A DNA stretch of 64,000 nucleotides. Origin: an uncultured Faecalicatena sp. (GTDB lineage: Bacteria > Bacillota > Clostridia > Lachnospirales > Lachnospiraceae). The position numbers and the translations under genes were made by a program. The stretch lies in assembly GCA_948468385.1 (NCBI GenBank), contig CAOKHZ010000001.1:211920-275919 (forward strand), in the 5' to 3' direction. Shown piece by piece: positions 33,349 to 43,192 of the stretch. Position 1 is the stretch's first letter. Each line of letters begins with the position of its first letter. Under the pieces are notes generated by a model. It had not been told where the DNA came from, ran no database searches, and saw nothing but the letters and a program-made list of their open reading frames with translations.

Positions 33349-36036
33349 TCATCCATTGTTTTCCGTAAGATATTGTTCAAAGTCCTCTTTGGACATCAGA
33401 ACCTTTCTCGGCTTGGTGCCTTCCTCCGGCCCCACGACCCCGGCCTCCGCAAGCTGGTCCATGACGCGCGCGGCACGGTTAAAGCCAATTTTGAACATGC
33501 GCTGCAGCATGCCGATGGAAGCCTTTTCCTTCTCAATGATCAAACGCCCCGCGTCCGCAAAATACTGATCCCTGCTGTTCTTGTCCCCTTCCGCGCCGCC
33601 TTCCGCGATCGTCACGCCTTCCGCCGGAATTTCGCCGCTCATCTGTTCCTCCAGCTCGTCGCTATATGATGCCCGGCCATGATTTTCAATCAAATGTTCC
33701 ACGACGCGTTGCACTTCCTTGTCCGAAACGAAAGACCCCTGCACTCGCACCGGCTTCGGGAAGCCGGTCGGATAAAACAGCATGTCTCCTTTTCCGAGCA
33801 ATTTTTCGGCGCCGTTCATGTCAATAATCGTGCGAGAATCCACGCCGGAAGAAACCGCGAAAGCAATCCTCGACGGCATGTTGGCCTTAATCAATCCAGT
33901 GATGACGTTGACGCTAGGCCGCTGCGTGGCCAGAATCAAATGAAGCCCCGCCGCCCGCGCAAGCTGCGCCAACCGGCAAATCGCCCCTTCCACGTCCTTT
34001 GGCGCGACCATCATCAAGTCCGCCAGCTCGTCCACGATGATGACAATCTGCGCCATCTTCTGCGGCTTGTCATCGTCATCCGGCAATTGGGCGATTTTTT
34101 CGTTAAATCCCTTCAAGTCACGCACGTTATACTCGGCGAACTGCTGGTAACGTTTCATCATCTCGGCAACGGCCCAATTGAGCGCGCCTGCCGCCTTGCG
34201 CGGATCCGTCACGACCGGAATCAAAAGATGCGGAATCCCATTGTAGACGTTCAGCTCGACTACCTTTGGATCGACCATGATTAACTTGACGTCCTCCGGA
34301 TTCGCCTTGTAAATCAGACTCATGATAATCGTATTGATACATACGGACTTACCGGATCCGGTGGAACCCGCCACCAAAAGGTGCGGCATCTTGGCAATGT
34401 CCGACACGACCACCTTGCCGCCGATGTCCTTCCCGACCGCGAACGTCAGGTTGGACTTGCTGTTTTGGAACTGGTCGGACTCCAGCAAATCCCGCAACAT
34501 GACGGCCGTGTTTTCCGCATTCGGTACCTCGATTCCGACGGCGGCCTTGCCCGGTATCGGCGCCTCGATCCGCAGGTCGGAAACCGCCAGGTTCAATTTG
34601 ATATCATCGGCCAGTCCCACGATACGGCTTACCTTGACCCCCTGCTCGGGTTGTAGCTCGTACCTCGTGACGGACGGCCCGCAGCTTGCATTGGTCACAT
34701 GAACCCCGACCCCGAAATTCGCCAATGTCTGTTCCAGCTTCGTCGCGGTCGCGCGAAGCTGGGCATCAAAATTTTTATTGGCCTTCGGGCCACGCTTTAA
34801 TAAGTCAAGTGGCGGCACTTTGTACGCAAGCGCCTGCCCTTCCTCTGCCTGCATTTGGATGGAACGTTCCATCTCCGCGGCTTCCGCTTCCGCCGAGGCC
34901 GCCCGCTCCTCCTGCTTCGTCTTGCGTTTCCTTTTTTCCTGACCCACGTCCTCCTGATTCAAATCCTGGGTTGTTTCTTGTCTCAAACCGCCCTGATTCA
35001 AATCCTGCACTAGGCCGTCTTGGTTCATGTCTTGTTCCAAGCCGTCCTGATATGAATGTTCTTGTTCCAAATACTCCTGTTTTGGTGTTTCCTGATTCAG
35101 ACTCCCGTAATCCACGCCCTCTTGTTGGACGTTTTCTTGTACCACGTTTTCCCGTCCCAAACTTTCCCGCTGGAAATCCGCCGATTCCATAAACGGCTCC
35201 GCCTCGACTTTCAGTTCCTTTAATTCCGGCGATTTCACGCCCTCGCGAATCGCCACGCCCTCATGTGACTCGACCAATGTCGTGTTAAAAGAAACTCCCG
35301 ACACCTTTCGGTGCCTCCTTTTTGCCTTGGAAGGTGCTCCTTGTTCACCGTCATCAACCTCGTTCTCCCGGCTCATCCTTTCCCGCGCGCGCTCCTCACG
35401 CCTTGACGCCGCACGGGCGGCACTGGATTCACGATACTTCCTCGCCCCTTCGTATACCTTCCGGCTTCCCTTGCCCAACGGTTTTAACAACGACTTTTCG
35501 GTAATCAAAATCACGCAGACCACCGCCAAAATCACAACGACGACGTAAGCGCCCACCTCGCCTATGGAAGGACACAAGACGGAAATCAAAAATCCGCCAA
35601 GCAGCCCTCCCGCATTGTGGTGCTCGCTCGCCTGATAATAATAGGACATCAGTTCCACGCCCTCGCTATACGGGTTCGTGACCAATTCAAAAAAAGTACA
35701 GAGCAGTACCAACAAAAAACAAGCCGCCACCACCTTTATGTAGGCGTGCGCGTTGCCCCTGTTGGAACTTAGGAATGCAACCGCGCCAAAAAGCAGGATC
35801 GGAACCGGATACGCCATCCAGCCAAAAACGCCGAACATCACGGACGAAACGAGCTTCCCTGCAAACCCGCCAAGCCCGAAATTACTAATCATAAGCAAAA
35901 TGCATGCCGCCAACGAACAGAGAATCAAAATCTCCTCGCGTATATAGGCATTTTCCTGGTTTTTCTTTACAGTCCCCTTCTTTTTTCCAGACCTCGCAGC
36001 CTTCGTTCTTGGTCTTTTGTTTGACTTTGCAGCCAT
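33349..36036 (-). CDS. ftsK: DNA translocase FtsK/SpoIIIE
   Basis: Hexameric DNA pump that clears chromosome DNA from the septum. Four N-terminal helices (about residues 30-170) are followed by a long low-complexity linker, then the RecA-like motor with Walker A GSTGSGKSV and KANMPSRIAFAVSSGVDSRT, and a C-terminal winged-helix gamma domain (IGMLQRMFKIGFNRAARVMD). The chosen ATG at 36036 (behind AGGGGGAAG) yields 895 residues, above the usual 750-800. The excess is the linker at about 34950-35180, rich in Q, N, E and L in repeating short units. It sits between tepA and fhs. Confidence 0.95.
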   Translation of the reverse strand: MAAKSNKRPRTKAARSGKKKGTVKKNQENAYIREEILILCSLAACILLMISNFGLGGFAGKLVSSVMFGVFGWMAYPVPILLFGAVAFLSSNRGNAHAYIKVVAACFLLVLLCTFFELVTNPYSEGVELMSYYYQASEHHNAGGLLGGFLISVLCPSIGEVGAYVVVVILAVVCVILITEKSLLKPLGKGSRKVYEGARKYRESSAARAASRREERARERMSRENEVDDGEQGAPSKAKRRHRKVSGVSFNTTLVESHEGVAIREGVKSPELKELKVEAEPFMESADFQRESLGRENVVQENVQQEGVDYGSLNQETPKQEYLEQEHSYQDGLEQDMNQDGLVQDLNQGGLRQETTQDLNQEDVGQEKRKRKTKQEERAASAEAEAAEMERSIQMQAEEGQALAYKVPPLDLLKRGPKANKNFDAQLRATATKLEQTLANFGVGVHVTNASCGPSVTRYELQPEQGVKVSRIVGLADDIKLNLAVSDLRIEAPIPGKAAVGIEVPNAENTAVMLRDLLESDQFQNSKSNLTFAVGKDIGGKVVVSDIAKMPHLLVAGSTGSGKSVCINTIIMSLIYKANPEDVKLIMVDPKVVELNVYNGIPHLLIPVVTDPRKAAGALNWAVAEMMKRYQQFAEYNVRDLKGFNEKIAQLPDDDDKPQKMAQIVIIVDELADLMMVAPKDVEGAICRLAQLARAAGLHLILATQRPSVNVITGLIKANMPSRIAFAVSSGVDSRTIIDMNGAEKLLGKGDMLFYPTGFPKPVRVQGSFVSDKEVQRVVEHLIENHGRASYSDELEEQMSGEIPAEGVTIAEGGAEGDKNSRDQYFADAGRLIIEKEKASIGMLQRMFKIGFNRAARVMDQLAEAGVVGPEEGTKPRKVLMSKEDFEQYLTENNG

Positions 36037-36102
36037 GTAATACTTCCCCCTTGGTGTTAAAACATACTTTTTCAATTATAACACCTTTTTTTCGGACTGT
36101 CA

Positions 36103-36861
36103 TCAGAAATTTTTTTCTTTTCGTTTCTCGTCAATCATGTCCCGCAGCTTCTGCATCGCCTGGCTGATGCCGCCCACCTCGTCAATCAATCCTTCCCTGA
36201 CGGCATCCTCGCCCTCGAGCATCGTGCCAACGTCCTTTACCAGCTCCGTCGGGTCGAGCATCAACTCTTCCAGACGCTTCTGACTGATTTTGGAGTGATT
36301 CGCAATGAACCCGGTGATGCGATCCTGCGTCCGCTCCATGTTCTTATAACTTTGATAGACACCGATAAACATCCCGTTCGTACGAACCGGGTGCACGATC
36401 ATGGTCCCGCTGGGCACGATGAATGAATAATCCGCCGAGACCGCCAACGGCCCCCCGATGGAATGGCTGCCTCCAAGCACCAAAGAAACGGTCGGCTTGC
36501 TTAACGAGGCAATCATCTCCGCGATGGCCAACCCCGCCTCCACGTCTCCTCCCAACGTATTTAAAAGAATCAGCACGCCTTCTATCTCCTCGTCGTCCTC
36601 GGCCTCCGCCAATTTGGGGAGAAGGTGCTCATACTTCGTCGCTTTCGCATTGCTGGCGACCGCCTCGTGTCCCTCGATTTCCCCGATAATCGTCAGAAGC
36701 TGGATTCTGTGGCGTTCCTTGTCACCGGTAAGATGCAGGGTTCCGGTCTCCTTGATTTCTTCCCGTTTGCTTTCCTCCCGCTTCTCCTTTTCCTCCTGAT
36801 TTGCCATGTTTTTCTGGTTCTCTTGATGCCCTTGCTTCTCCTCCACGTACAATTCCAACAT
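36103..36861 (-). CDS. ClpP/TepA-family serine protease-like protein
   Basis: Protein of the ClpP-crotonase fold resembling Bacillus TepA (translocation-enhancing) and related YmfB proteins, commonly encoded next to ftsK/spoIIIE. The N-terminal 55 residues are a charged coil of E, K and Q. The core has GVLILLNTLGGDVEAGLAIAE, then the probable nucleophile serine in VLGGSHSIGGPLA, and an acid/histidine in GTMIVHPVR. ATG 36861 (behind GGAGG) gives 252 residues; an upstream start at 36915 is less supported. Its substrate is unknown. Confidence 0.82.
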   Translation of the reverse strand: MLELYVEEKQGHQENQKNMANQEEKEKREESKREEIKETGTLHLTGDKERHRIQLLTIIGEIEGHEAVASNAKATKYEHLLPKLAEAEDDEEIEGVLILLNTLGGDVEAGLAIAEMIASLSKPTVSLVLGGSHSIGGPLAVSADYSFIVPSGTMIVHPVRTNGMFIGVYQSYKNMERTQDRITGFIANHSKISQKRLEELMLDPTELVKDVGTMLEGEDAVREGLIDEVGGISQAMQKLRDMIDEKRKEKNF

Positions 36862-36990
36862 ATTTTCAAACCTCCATTCTCTACGATACCAAAGCATCCA
36901 AACACCGACGCTCATTTCATATTCGTGGTACTAGTATGTGAAAAAACGTTGGAAATATACGGTTTTAAGGCAGCTTTGACGCACTTCCCG

Positions 36991-37038
36991 CATGTGCAAA
37001 AATGGCATGGACGCAAATTGTATACATCCATACCATTT
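36991..37038 (-). terminator. Rho-independent terminator for metY
   Basis: On the minus strand AAAATGGTATGGA and TCCATGCCATTTT form a 13-bp stem around a 15-base loop, followed by a T run. It lies 11 bases after the metY stop codon. Confidence 0.8.
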
Positions 37039-37049
37039 TAAAACGCAAC

Positions 37050-38324
37050 TCACCGCAACGCTTGTTCCACGTCGGCGATGATGTCGTCAATATGTTCAAT
37101 TCCCACGCTGAAACGAATCAAATCCGGCTGGACACCCGCTTCCAGCAATTCCTGCTCGTTCATCTGGCGATGTGTATGGCTCGCCGGATGTAGCACGCAG
37201 CTCCTGGCATCGGCGACGTGCGTGACGATGGCTACCATCTTCAGTTTGTCCATCATCGTCACCGCCGCGTCCCGGCCACCTTTCAGTCCAAACGTGATGA
37301 CCCCGCAGGTGCCGTTTGGCATGTACTTCTGCGACAGTTCGTAATTCTTGTCCCCTTCCAATGACGGGCAACGCACCCACGCCACTTTCTCGTGGTTCTT
37401 CAAGTATTTCGCAACCGCGAGCGCGTTCTCACAGTGTCTGGGCATGCGCAAATGCAAAGTCTCCAGACCAATGTTGAGCAAAAACGCGTTCTGCGGGGAC
37501 TGGATGGAGCCAAGGTCGCGCATCAGCTGGGCCGTGGCCTTCGTGACATAGGCACCCTTTCCAAAACGCCGCGTGTATACAATCCCATGGTACGTCTCAT
37601 CAGGAGTCGTAAGTCCCGGAAACTTCTCTGCATGCGCCTCCCAATCAAAATTACCACTGTCAACGATGGCACCGCCGACGCAGGCCGCATGCCCGTCCAT
37701 GTATTTCGTCGTGGAATGCGTCACGATGTCGGCTCCCCACTCAAACGGACGACAATTAATCGGCGTGGCAAACGTGTTGTCCACGATGAACGGAACGCCA
37801 TGCGCGTGAGCCGCCGATGCAAATTTCTCCAAATCAAGAACTACCAGCGCGGGGTTGGCAATCGTCTCGCCAAACACGGCCTTCGTATTTTCACGAAACG
37901 CCGCGTCAAGCTCCTCTGGCGTACAATCCGGATCCACGAACGTGGCCTCCACCCCCATCTTGCGAATCGTGTGGGCGTATAGGTTGTAGGTTCCCCCGTA
38001 TAACGCCGAGGCGCACACGATATGGTCACCCGCCTGCGCGATATTCATGATGGCGTAAAAATTTGCCGCCTGCCCGGAAGAAGTGAGCATCGCCGCCACC
38101 CCACCTTCGAGGGCGCAGATTTTTGCCGCCACGGCATCGTTGGTAGGGTTCTGCAGCCTGGTGTAAAAATAACCCGACTCCTCCAAGTCAAACAAACGTC
38201 CCATCTGCTCGCTACTCGTGTAACGGAACGTCGTACTTTGGTATATCGGCAGCACCCTTGCTTCGCCGTTGCCCGGCTCATAACCGGACTGAATACATTT
38301 CGTCTCAATCCTATAATCGCTCAT
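37050..38324 (-). CDS. metY: O-acetylhomoserine aminocarboxypropyltransferase (homocysteine synthase)
   Basis: PLP enzyme of the Cys/Met metabolism family that makes homocysteine directly from O-acetylhomoserine and sulfide. The Schiff-base lysine is in HSTTKYMDGHA (about residue 210). LPIYQSTTFRY, YTRLQNPTND and SSGQAANFY are family-typical. Its 424 residues match MetY rather than the shorter MetB/MetC. It starts 5 bp after the yebC stop. Distinguishing it from O-acetylserine or methionine gamma-lyase activity would need assay. Confidence 0.9.
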   Translation of the reverse strand: MSDYRIETKCIQSGYEPGNGEARVLPIYQSTTFRYTSSEQMGRLFDLEESGYFYTRLQNPTNDAVAAKICALEGGVAAMLTSSGQAANFYAIMNIAQAGDHIVCASALYGGTYNLYAHTIRKMGVEATFVDPDCTPEELDAAFRENTKAVFGETIANPALVVLDLEKFASAAHAHGVPFIVDNTFATPINCRPFEWGADIVTHSTTKYMDGHAACVGGAIVDSGNFDWEAHAEKFPGLTTPDETYHGIVYTRRFGKGAYVTKATAQLMRDLGSIQSPQNAFLLNIGLETLHLRMPRHCENALAVAKYLKNHEKVAWVRCPSLEGDKNYELSQKYMPNGTCGVITFGLKGGRDAAVTMMDKLKMVAIVTHVADARSCVLHPASHTHRQMNEQELLEAGVQPDLIRFSVGIEHIDDIIADVEQALR

Positions 38325-38329
38325 CGTCC

Positions 38330-39064
38330 TTACTCCTCGCTCCAGTTATGGTATACGTCCTGCACGTCGTCGTCTTCCTCCAAAAGATCCAAGGTCTTTT
38401 GAATGTTCTTTATGTCCTCTTCCTTGGTCAGTTCCACGTAAGTCTGCGGAATCATCGTCACCTCGGCATCCGTCATCGGAATTTGCGCCTCTTCCAGCTT
38501 CAAGCGCACGTCGCTGAAATCCTCCGGCGCGGTCAAGACCTCGAAGCTGTCCTCTTCCTCGTTAAAGTCCTCGGCTCCCGCGTCAAGCGCCAACATCATC
38601 AGTTCATCCGCGTCCATGTCACAATCTTCCTTGGAAATCAAAATCTGTCCCTTCTCGTCAAACATGAACGAGACGCAGCCGGGCGTCCCGATATTTCCGT
38701 TGCCCTTCGTGAACGCGCTCTTCACGTTGGAGGCGGTACGGTTCTTATTGTCCGTCAACGTCTTCACGATAATGGCGGTTCCACTGGGTCCATATCCTTC
38801 ATATGTAATATGCTCGTAATTGTCGCTGGCGCCCTCTCCCGCCGCCCGCTTGATGTTCCGGTCAATCGTGTCGTTGGGCATGTTGTTGGACTTCGCCTTG
38901 GCGATCGCGTCACGCAGGCGGCTGTTGCTCGCCGGGTCTGGGCCGCCGCCTTCCTTGACCGCCACCGTGATCTCGCGGCCGATCTTCGTGAAAATCTTTC
39001 CCTTCGCCGCGTCATTCCGCTCCTTTTTATGTTTGATATTCGCAAACTTTGAATGTCCTGACAT
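38330..39064 (-). CDS. YebC/PmpR-family protein
   Basis: A 244-residue protein of the YebC/TACO1/PmpR family, reported in different bacteria as a transcriptional regulator or a translation factor for proline-rich stretches. The start [20 protein letters not shown] is invariant, and [19 protein letters not shown]-type strand sequence (here [18 protein letters not shown]) follows. ATG 39064 is supported by GGAGA upstream; the open frame to 39130 has no site. It precedes metY with a 5-bp gap, so it may share its promoter. Confidence 0.94.
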   Translation of the reverse strand: MSGHSKFANIKHKKERNDAAKGKIFTKIGREITVAVKEGGGPDPASNSRLRDAIAKAKSNNMPNDTIDRNIKRAAGEGASDNYEHITYEGYGPSGTAIIVKTLTDNKNRTASNVKSAFTKGNGNIGTPGCVSFMFDEKGQILISKEDCDMDADELMMLALDAGAEDFNEEEDSFEVLTAPEDFSDVRLKLEEAQIPMTDAEVTMIPQTYVELTKEEDIKNIQKTLDLLEEDDDVQDVYHNWSEE

Positions 39065-39125
39065 GTTTTTCAATCTCCTTTTATCTTGTCTTCTCTTGTC
39101 TTTCCCTATTTGAAATCCGTACTTT

Positions 39126-39154
39126 ATCATACCACGCTTTGTTTTATCTGTAAA
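39126..39154 (-). promoter_or_regulatory. Promoter candidate for yebC-metY
   Basis: TTTACA and TATGAT are spaced 17 bases apart on the minus strand, about 62 bases before the yebC ATG. Confidence 0.6.
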
Positions 39155-39176
39155 GCACCTTCGCGTGTCATTTCCC

Positions 39177-39524
39177 TTATGTATCCAGTTCCAGACTGAC
39201 GCGAATGGCCTGACTCACCCGAAACATCATGTGGCTGTCTATGTGACAGACGAATTCCCGCAGACGCTGCTTGTCAATGGTGCGAATCTGCTCCAGCAAA
39301 ATGACCGAGTCCTTCACAATGTCATACTTTCTCGAACTAATCTCGACATGCGTCGGGAGCTTCGCCTTATTCATGCGCGACGTGACCGCCGCGCAGATGA
39401 CGGTCGGGCTGTGACGATTGCCCACGTCATTTTGTATGATCAGCACGGGGCGAATCCCTCCCTGCTCCGAACCGACCACCGGGCTTAAATCCGCATAATA
39501 AATATCTCCTCGTTTTACAACCAA
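39177..39524 (-). CDS. PemK/MazF-type endoribonuclease toxin (EndoA/NdoA-like)
   Basis: A 115-residue mRNA interferase-type protein. [35 protein letters not shown] and [18 protein letters not shown] match Bacillus NdoA closely enough for a firm family call. The start is TTG 39524, weakly supported by GAAAG. It lies downstream of alr, as ndoA does in Bacillus, but no antitoxin gene (EndoAI type) is present in the 198 bp between alr and this gene, on either strand, that I can see. Confidence 0.9.
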   Translation of the reverse strand: MVVKRGDIYYADLSPVVGSEQGGIRPVLIIQNDVGNRHSPTVICAAVTSRMNKAKLPTHVEISSRKYDIVKDSVILLEQIRTIDKQRLREFVCHIDSHMMFRVSQAIRVSLELDT

Positions 39525-39626
39525 TTTCTTTCACACTCCGATTTTACTTCATTTCCGCTTTCATTTCCAAGACGGTAATTTCAGTATTCCCGCTTCTTTT
39601 GGGTTTTATTCAGAATGTATGTTTTA

Positions 39627-39665
39627 GATTACAATTCGCGGCCGGTCAAGCCGTGAATTGTAATC
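39627..39665. repeat. Palindromic intergenic element B, 39 bp
   Basis: GATTACAATTCGCGGC pairs with GCCGTGAATTGTAATC around a 7-base loop CGGTCAA; the arms differ only by one G-U-compatible position. No T-tract follows, so a simple terminator is unlikely. The arms resemble the end sequences of the elements at 26976 and 58116. It lies between alr and the mazF-like gene. Confidence 0.7.
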
Positions 39666-39722
39666 GTTTTAGGATTGCGAGAACGTGCCTCATGCGGCAA
39701 TTCAAATGGTTTCTACAGATAA

Positions 39723-40907
39723 TTAAAACGCTTCGCTTTGCAGGACGACCTTTCCCCCTTTTATATAATTACGCGGAATCCGCCTGCCCAGACAGCAGAC
39801 GAACTCATAATGAAACCGCCCGCTCTTTTCACCCAGCTCGTCGATGGATATCCATTCGTCCCCGTCGCGCCCCGCCAGTACCACGCGATCCATGAAGGCC
39901 GTTTGCGGGATGTGGGTGACGTCAACCATGAACTGATCCATGCAGACGCGCCCGAGAATTCGCGCCCGTTTCCCGTGAATGAGCACTTCGCCCTTGTTAG
40001 ACAACGACCGCGGATACCCGTCGCCGTATCCGACCGGTATCGTCGCCACCCGCAGCCGCTTGGGAGCGACGAACGTCCCTCCATAGCTAATGGGGGTTCC
40101 CGCTTCCACCGTCTTGACAAACGTGACATGGCTCACAAGCTCCAACGCCGGTTTTAGGGAAACATTTTCCCGCCCCACCTCGTTGGACGGATACATCCCG
40201 TACATGGAAATTCCCGCCCGCACCAGATTATGCCCATACTGCGGATAATCAATGATTCCCGCGCTGTTGTCGCAATGCACGAAGGGAATCTTGATTCCCT
40301 CCCTTGATATTCCCCCCGTCACAAGGCGAAATTTTTCATATTGTTCCGCCGTAAAAAGGCAATTCGTTTCGTCCGCCCTGGCAAAATGGGTGAAAATCCC
40401 TTCCAGTTCCACTCCGGGCAACGCAGTCAGTTCCGCAATCGTTCGTACCGTCTCCTCCCGTGCCGTGGCCGAATCCGTGGCAAAGCCGATTCGCCCCATG
40501 CCGGTGTCAATCTTCACATGGACATATGCCTTTTTTCGTAAACGCGCGGCCGCTTCTGACATCCCTTTCGCCATCTCCCTTGTGTACACGGCGGCCCTGA
40601 TTTCTTGCTTCACCATGTCCGCATATTGGTCGGGAAACACGCAGCCTAACACGAGAATCGGCTTTCGGATTCCGCTTTCTTTCAAAACCAGCGCCTCGTC
40701 TAACGACGCCACCGCGTACCCCCAAACGTAGGAAATGGGTTCCAACGTCCGCGCCACGGGCACCGAACCATGCCCGTAAGCGTCGGCCTTTATGACCGCC
40801 ACGAGCTTCGTTCCCTCGCCGACGCGCCGCCTCATCTGTTCTATATTGTACGCAATGGCATCCAAATCAATGTTGGCGCATATGCGGTTATATTCCTTCA
40901 TTTTCAT
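39723..40907 (-). CDS. alr: Alanine racemase
   Basis: PLP-dependent enzyme supplying D-alanine for peptidoglycan. The cofactor lysine is in VIKADAYGHG (about residue 40), and the opposing tyrosine in YGGTFVAP and GYGDGYPRSLSNKG near residues 265-290 is present. The 394 residues are normal. Its start overlaps the nnr gene by 20 bp. The order nnr-alr-mazF-like matches Bacillus and relatives except that the antitoxin is missing. Confidence 0.96.
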   Translation of the reverse strand: MKMKEYNRICANIDLDAIAYNIEQMRRRVGEGTKLVAVIKADAYGHGSVPVARTLEPISYVWGYAVASLDEALVLKESGIRKPILVLGCVFPDQYADMVKQEIRAAVYTREMAKGMSEAAARLRKKAYVHVKIDTGMGRIGFATDSATAREETVRTIAELTALPGVELEGIFTHFARADETNCLFTAEQYEKFRLVTGGISREGIKIPFVHCDNSAGIIDYPQYGHNLVRAGISMYGMYPSNEVGRENVSLKPALELVSHVTFVKTVEAGTPISYGGTFVAPKRLRVATIPVGYGDGYPRSLSNKGEVLIHGKRARILGRVCMDQFMVDVTHIPQTAFMDRVVLAGRDGDEWISIDELGEKSGRFHYEFVCCLGRRIPRNYIKGGKVVLQSEAF

Positions 40908-42504
40908 TCTCCTCGAAATAAATTCGGCTTTTTCTGTCTCTTTCTGACTCTGACCGTTTCATAAACGCTTGAATCCCATCAAGCAAGTCCCGTGCCATCA
41001 TGCCAAAGCCGCCATGCCCCTTCTTTGCCTCGTCCCCGCCGCAAGCATGGGCGAACACGCCAAGCATGGCACCGTCAAAAACGGACTTCTTTTGAGCCAA
41101 AAACGCCGCAATCACGCCAGCCAGGACATCCCCGGAACCTGCCTTTGCCATCCCGCTGTTTCCCGCCGTATTGACAAACATCTGCCTGCGGGCGGCCGCC
41201 ACCACGGTTCGACTGTCCTTCAACGCGCAGACCACCGGATATTGATTGACAAACTCCCGCAACTTGAAAAGCCGATGTTCCTTTAGCTCCGCCACCGGAC
41301 AACGAATCATCCTTGACATCTCCTTCATGTGCGGGGTGAGCACCACGTCGGCTTTCGTTTTCCGCAAAAGCCCCATGTCGCGTGAGAGCAGATTGAGGCC
41401 GTCGGCATCTACCACGCAAGGAGCCTCGCACTGCAAAAGCGCATTTTCCAAAAGCCACTTGGCCATGTCGTCCTGCCCCAACCCACAACCGATGCAGACG
41501 ACGTCCGCCCACGCAAGAAGCGATGACAATTTCTCCCCGTCGCTTTCCGGCTTCTCAATCCCTACATCCGCCACGCCGCCTTCGCCGATGGCACTTTCAA
41601 CAACATCATCCCCATACGTGGAAATGACGGCCTCTGGCAGCAATTGTTGTAAAATGGCACGATTGGATTCATGCGTATAAATCCGTACCAGTCCCGCCCC
41701 GCAAGTATAGGCCGCCCGCGCGCTCAAATAAGCGGCTCCGGCCATCCCGCGGCTTCCGGTAATCATCAACACCTTTCCATAGGTTCCCTTATGGCTGTCG
41801 GCAGGCCGTTGCGGTAAGAAACATGCCATATCCTTCGAATCCAACGTGAAACAAACGTCTTCTTCCTTAACGAAAACGGACGTGTCAATCCCGATGTCCG
41901 AAACGTGCACGAATCCGGCATATTCCGCTCCGGGAAACAATACGCACCCTAATTTCTCACATTGAAACGTGACCGTGTAATCCGCCCGGAAAGCCACGCC
42001 CAACACCTGGCCGCTTCTCGCGTCAATACCTGACGGAATGTCAATGGCCAGTTTCACCGCGCCCTGACGGTTCATCCATTCGACGACCTCGGCGTAACGC
42101 CCGCCAATCTCCCTGCTTAGTCCCACGCCAAAGACGGAATCAATTATTATATTATATTCCCCGTCTGGAATTTCAGTGACGATTTCCACGCCCAGGTTCT
42201 TCGCAATCCTGGCCTGCAGGCCGCACTCCCGGCTCATGGACGCCTCTTTTCCCACAAAGAACACCGTCACGTCATGTCCCCGACCCTTTTGGTGCAACAA
42301 CCTGGCAACGGCAAAACCGTCCCCGCCATTGTTTCCCGAACCACAAACGACGAGGAGCCTGCCCTTGTCAAGGCACTGCTCCTCCATAAACTCCACGACT
42401 CCAAGCGCCGCCCGCTCCATCAACACTTCCGATGGAATCCCGATTCCCTCTATCGTGCTCGCGTCGGCCTTTTGCATCCAGGCCCCGTCTGGTAAAGAAC
42501 GCAT
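40888..42504 (-). CDS. nnr: Bifunctional NAD(P)HX epimerase/dehydratase
   Basis: Repairs hydrated NADH and NADPH. The N-terminal YjeF_N epimerase domain shows LVVCGSGNNGGDGFAVARLL (about residues 50-70) and IDIPSGIDARSG. The C-terminal dehydratase is ribokinase-like, with MITGSRGMAGAAYLSARAA and the ATP/ADP loop AGSGDVLAGVIAAFLAQ near residue 470. The 538 residues fit the fused form. ATG 42504 directly follows the rex stop codon. It overlaps alr by 20 bp. Confidence 0.95.
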   Translation of the reverse strand: MRSLPDGAWMQKADASTIEGIGIPSEVLMERAALGVVEFMEEQCLDKGRLLVVCGSGNNGGDGFAVARLLHQKGRGHDVTVFFVGKEASMSRECGLQARIAKNLGVEIVTEIPDGEYNIIIDSVFGVGLSREIGGRYAEVVEWMNRQGAVKLAIDIPSGIDARSGQVLGVAFRADYTVTFQCEKLGCVLFPGAEYAGFVHVSDIGIDTSVFVKEEDVCFTLDSKDMACFLPQRPADSHKGTYGKVLMITGSRGMAGAAYLSARAAYTCGAGLVRIYTHESNRAILQQLLPEAVISTYGDDVVESAIGEGGVADVGIEKPESDGEKLSSLLAWADVVCIGCGLGQDDMAKWLLENALLQCEAPCVVDADGLNLLSRDMGLLRKTKADVVLTPHMKEMSRMIRCPVAELKEHRLFKLREFVNQYPVVCALKDSRTVVAAARRQMFVNTAGNSGMAKAGSGDVLAGVIAAFLAQKKSVFDGAMLGVFAHACGGDEAKKGHGGFGMMARDLLDGIQAFMKRSESERDRKSRIYFEENENEGI

Positions 42505-43161
42505 CTAAACTCCCGCCCCTTTCTTCTCGCCGTTCTTGTGACAAGTGATGTTGTATGACAGCTTCATCAAGCTATCAGAAAGATGTACGCTCTCAACCAC
42601 CACGTCCTTTGGCAGACGCAAATCCGTATGTGCAAAATTCCAAATGGCATGGATTCCATTATTCACAAGTATTTCCGATACCTCGACCGCCCTCGCCTTC
42701 GGTATGGCCAACGCCGCGATGTCGATTTCGTTTTCCGCAAGAAACGTCTCTAACTCGCTCATCATCCGCACTGGCACCCCGCGAATCATCATCCCGTCGA
42801 GTTCCGGCCTCACGTCAAAAATTCCCTTCATCAAGAACCCGTTCTTTTCGAAAGAGGCATAGTTTGCCAAAGCCTGACCCAGGTTTCCCGCGCCGATTAT
42901 AATCATGTTGTGGCTCTTGTCAAGTCCTAATATCCTGCCAATTTCCGTCCGCAAAAACCGGACGTTGTAGCCATATCCCTGCTGGCCGAAACCTCCGAAA
43001 TTGTTCAAGTCCTGCCGAATCTGCGATGCCGTCACATGCATCTTCTTGCTTAAGTCATTGGAGGAAATCCGCTCGATTCCCTCGTCAATCAAGTCACCAA
43101 GATATCTGTAATACCTAGGCAGCCTGCCAATGACCGCCCTAGAAATGCCTCTCGTCTCCAC
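42505..43161 (-). CDS. rex: Redox-sensing transcriptional repressor Rex
   Basis: NADH/NAD+-responsive repressor of fermentation and anaerobic energy genes. The N-terminal winged helix (SRAVIGRLPRYYRYL, SSNDLSKKMHVTASQIRQDL, FGGFGQQGYGY) precedes a Rossmann domain with MIIIGAGNLGQALANYASF. I place the start at GTG 43161 because GGGGAGG lies nine bases before it; the open frame runs up to 43278 through the promoter. The product is 218 residues, normal for Rex. It is immediately followed by nnr, linking NAD(H) sensing with NAD(P)HX repair. Confidence 0.96.
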   Translation of the reverse strand: METRGISRAVIGRLPRYYRYLGDLIDEGIERISSNDLSKKMHVTASQIRQDLNNFGGFGQQGYGYNVRFLRTEIGRILGLDKSHNMIIIGAGNLGQALANYASFEKNGFLMKGIFDVRPELDGMMIRGVPVRMMSELETFLAENEIDIAALAIPKARAVEVSEILVNNGIHAIWNFAHTDLRLPKDVVVESVHLSDSLMKLSYNITCHKNGEKKGAGV

Positions 43162-43192
43162 TTTCACCGACCTCCCCGCTTTATCCCTGACT

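Noticed and set aside
39525-39722. EndoAI-type antitoxin gene between alr and the mazF-like gene
   Set aside because: No open frame with a ribosome site and ribbon-helix-helix sequence is present on either strand; the interval is mostly a palindrome and A/T-rich sequence.
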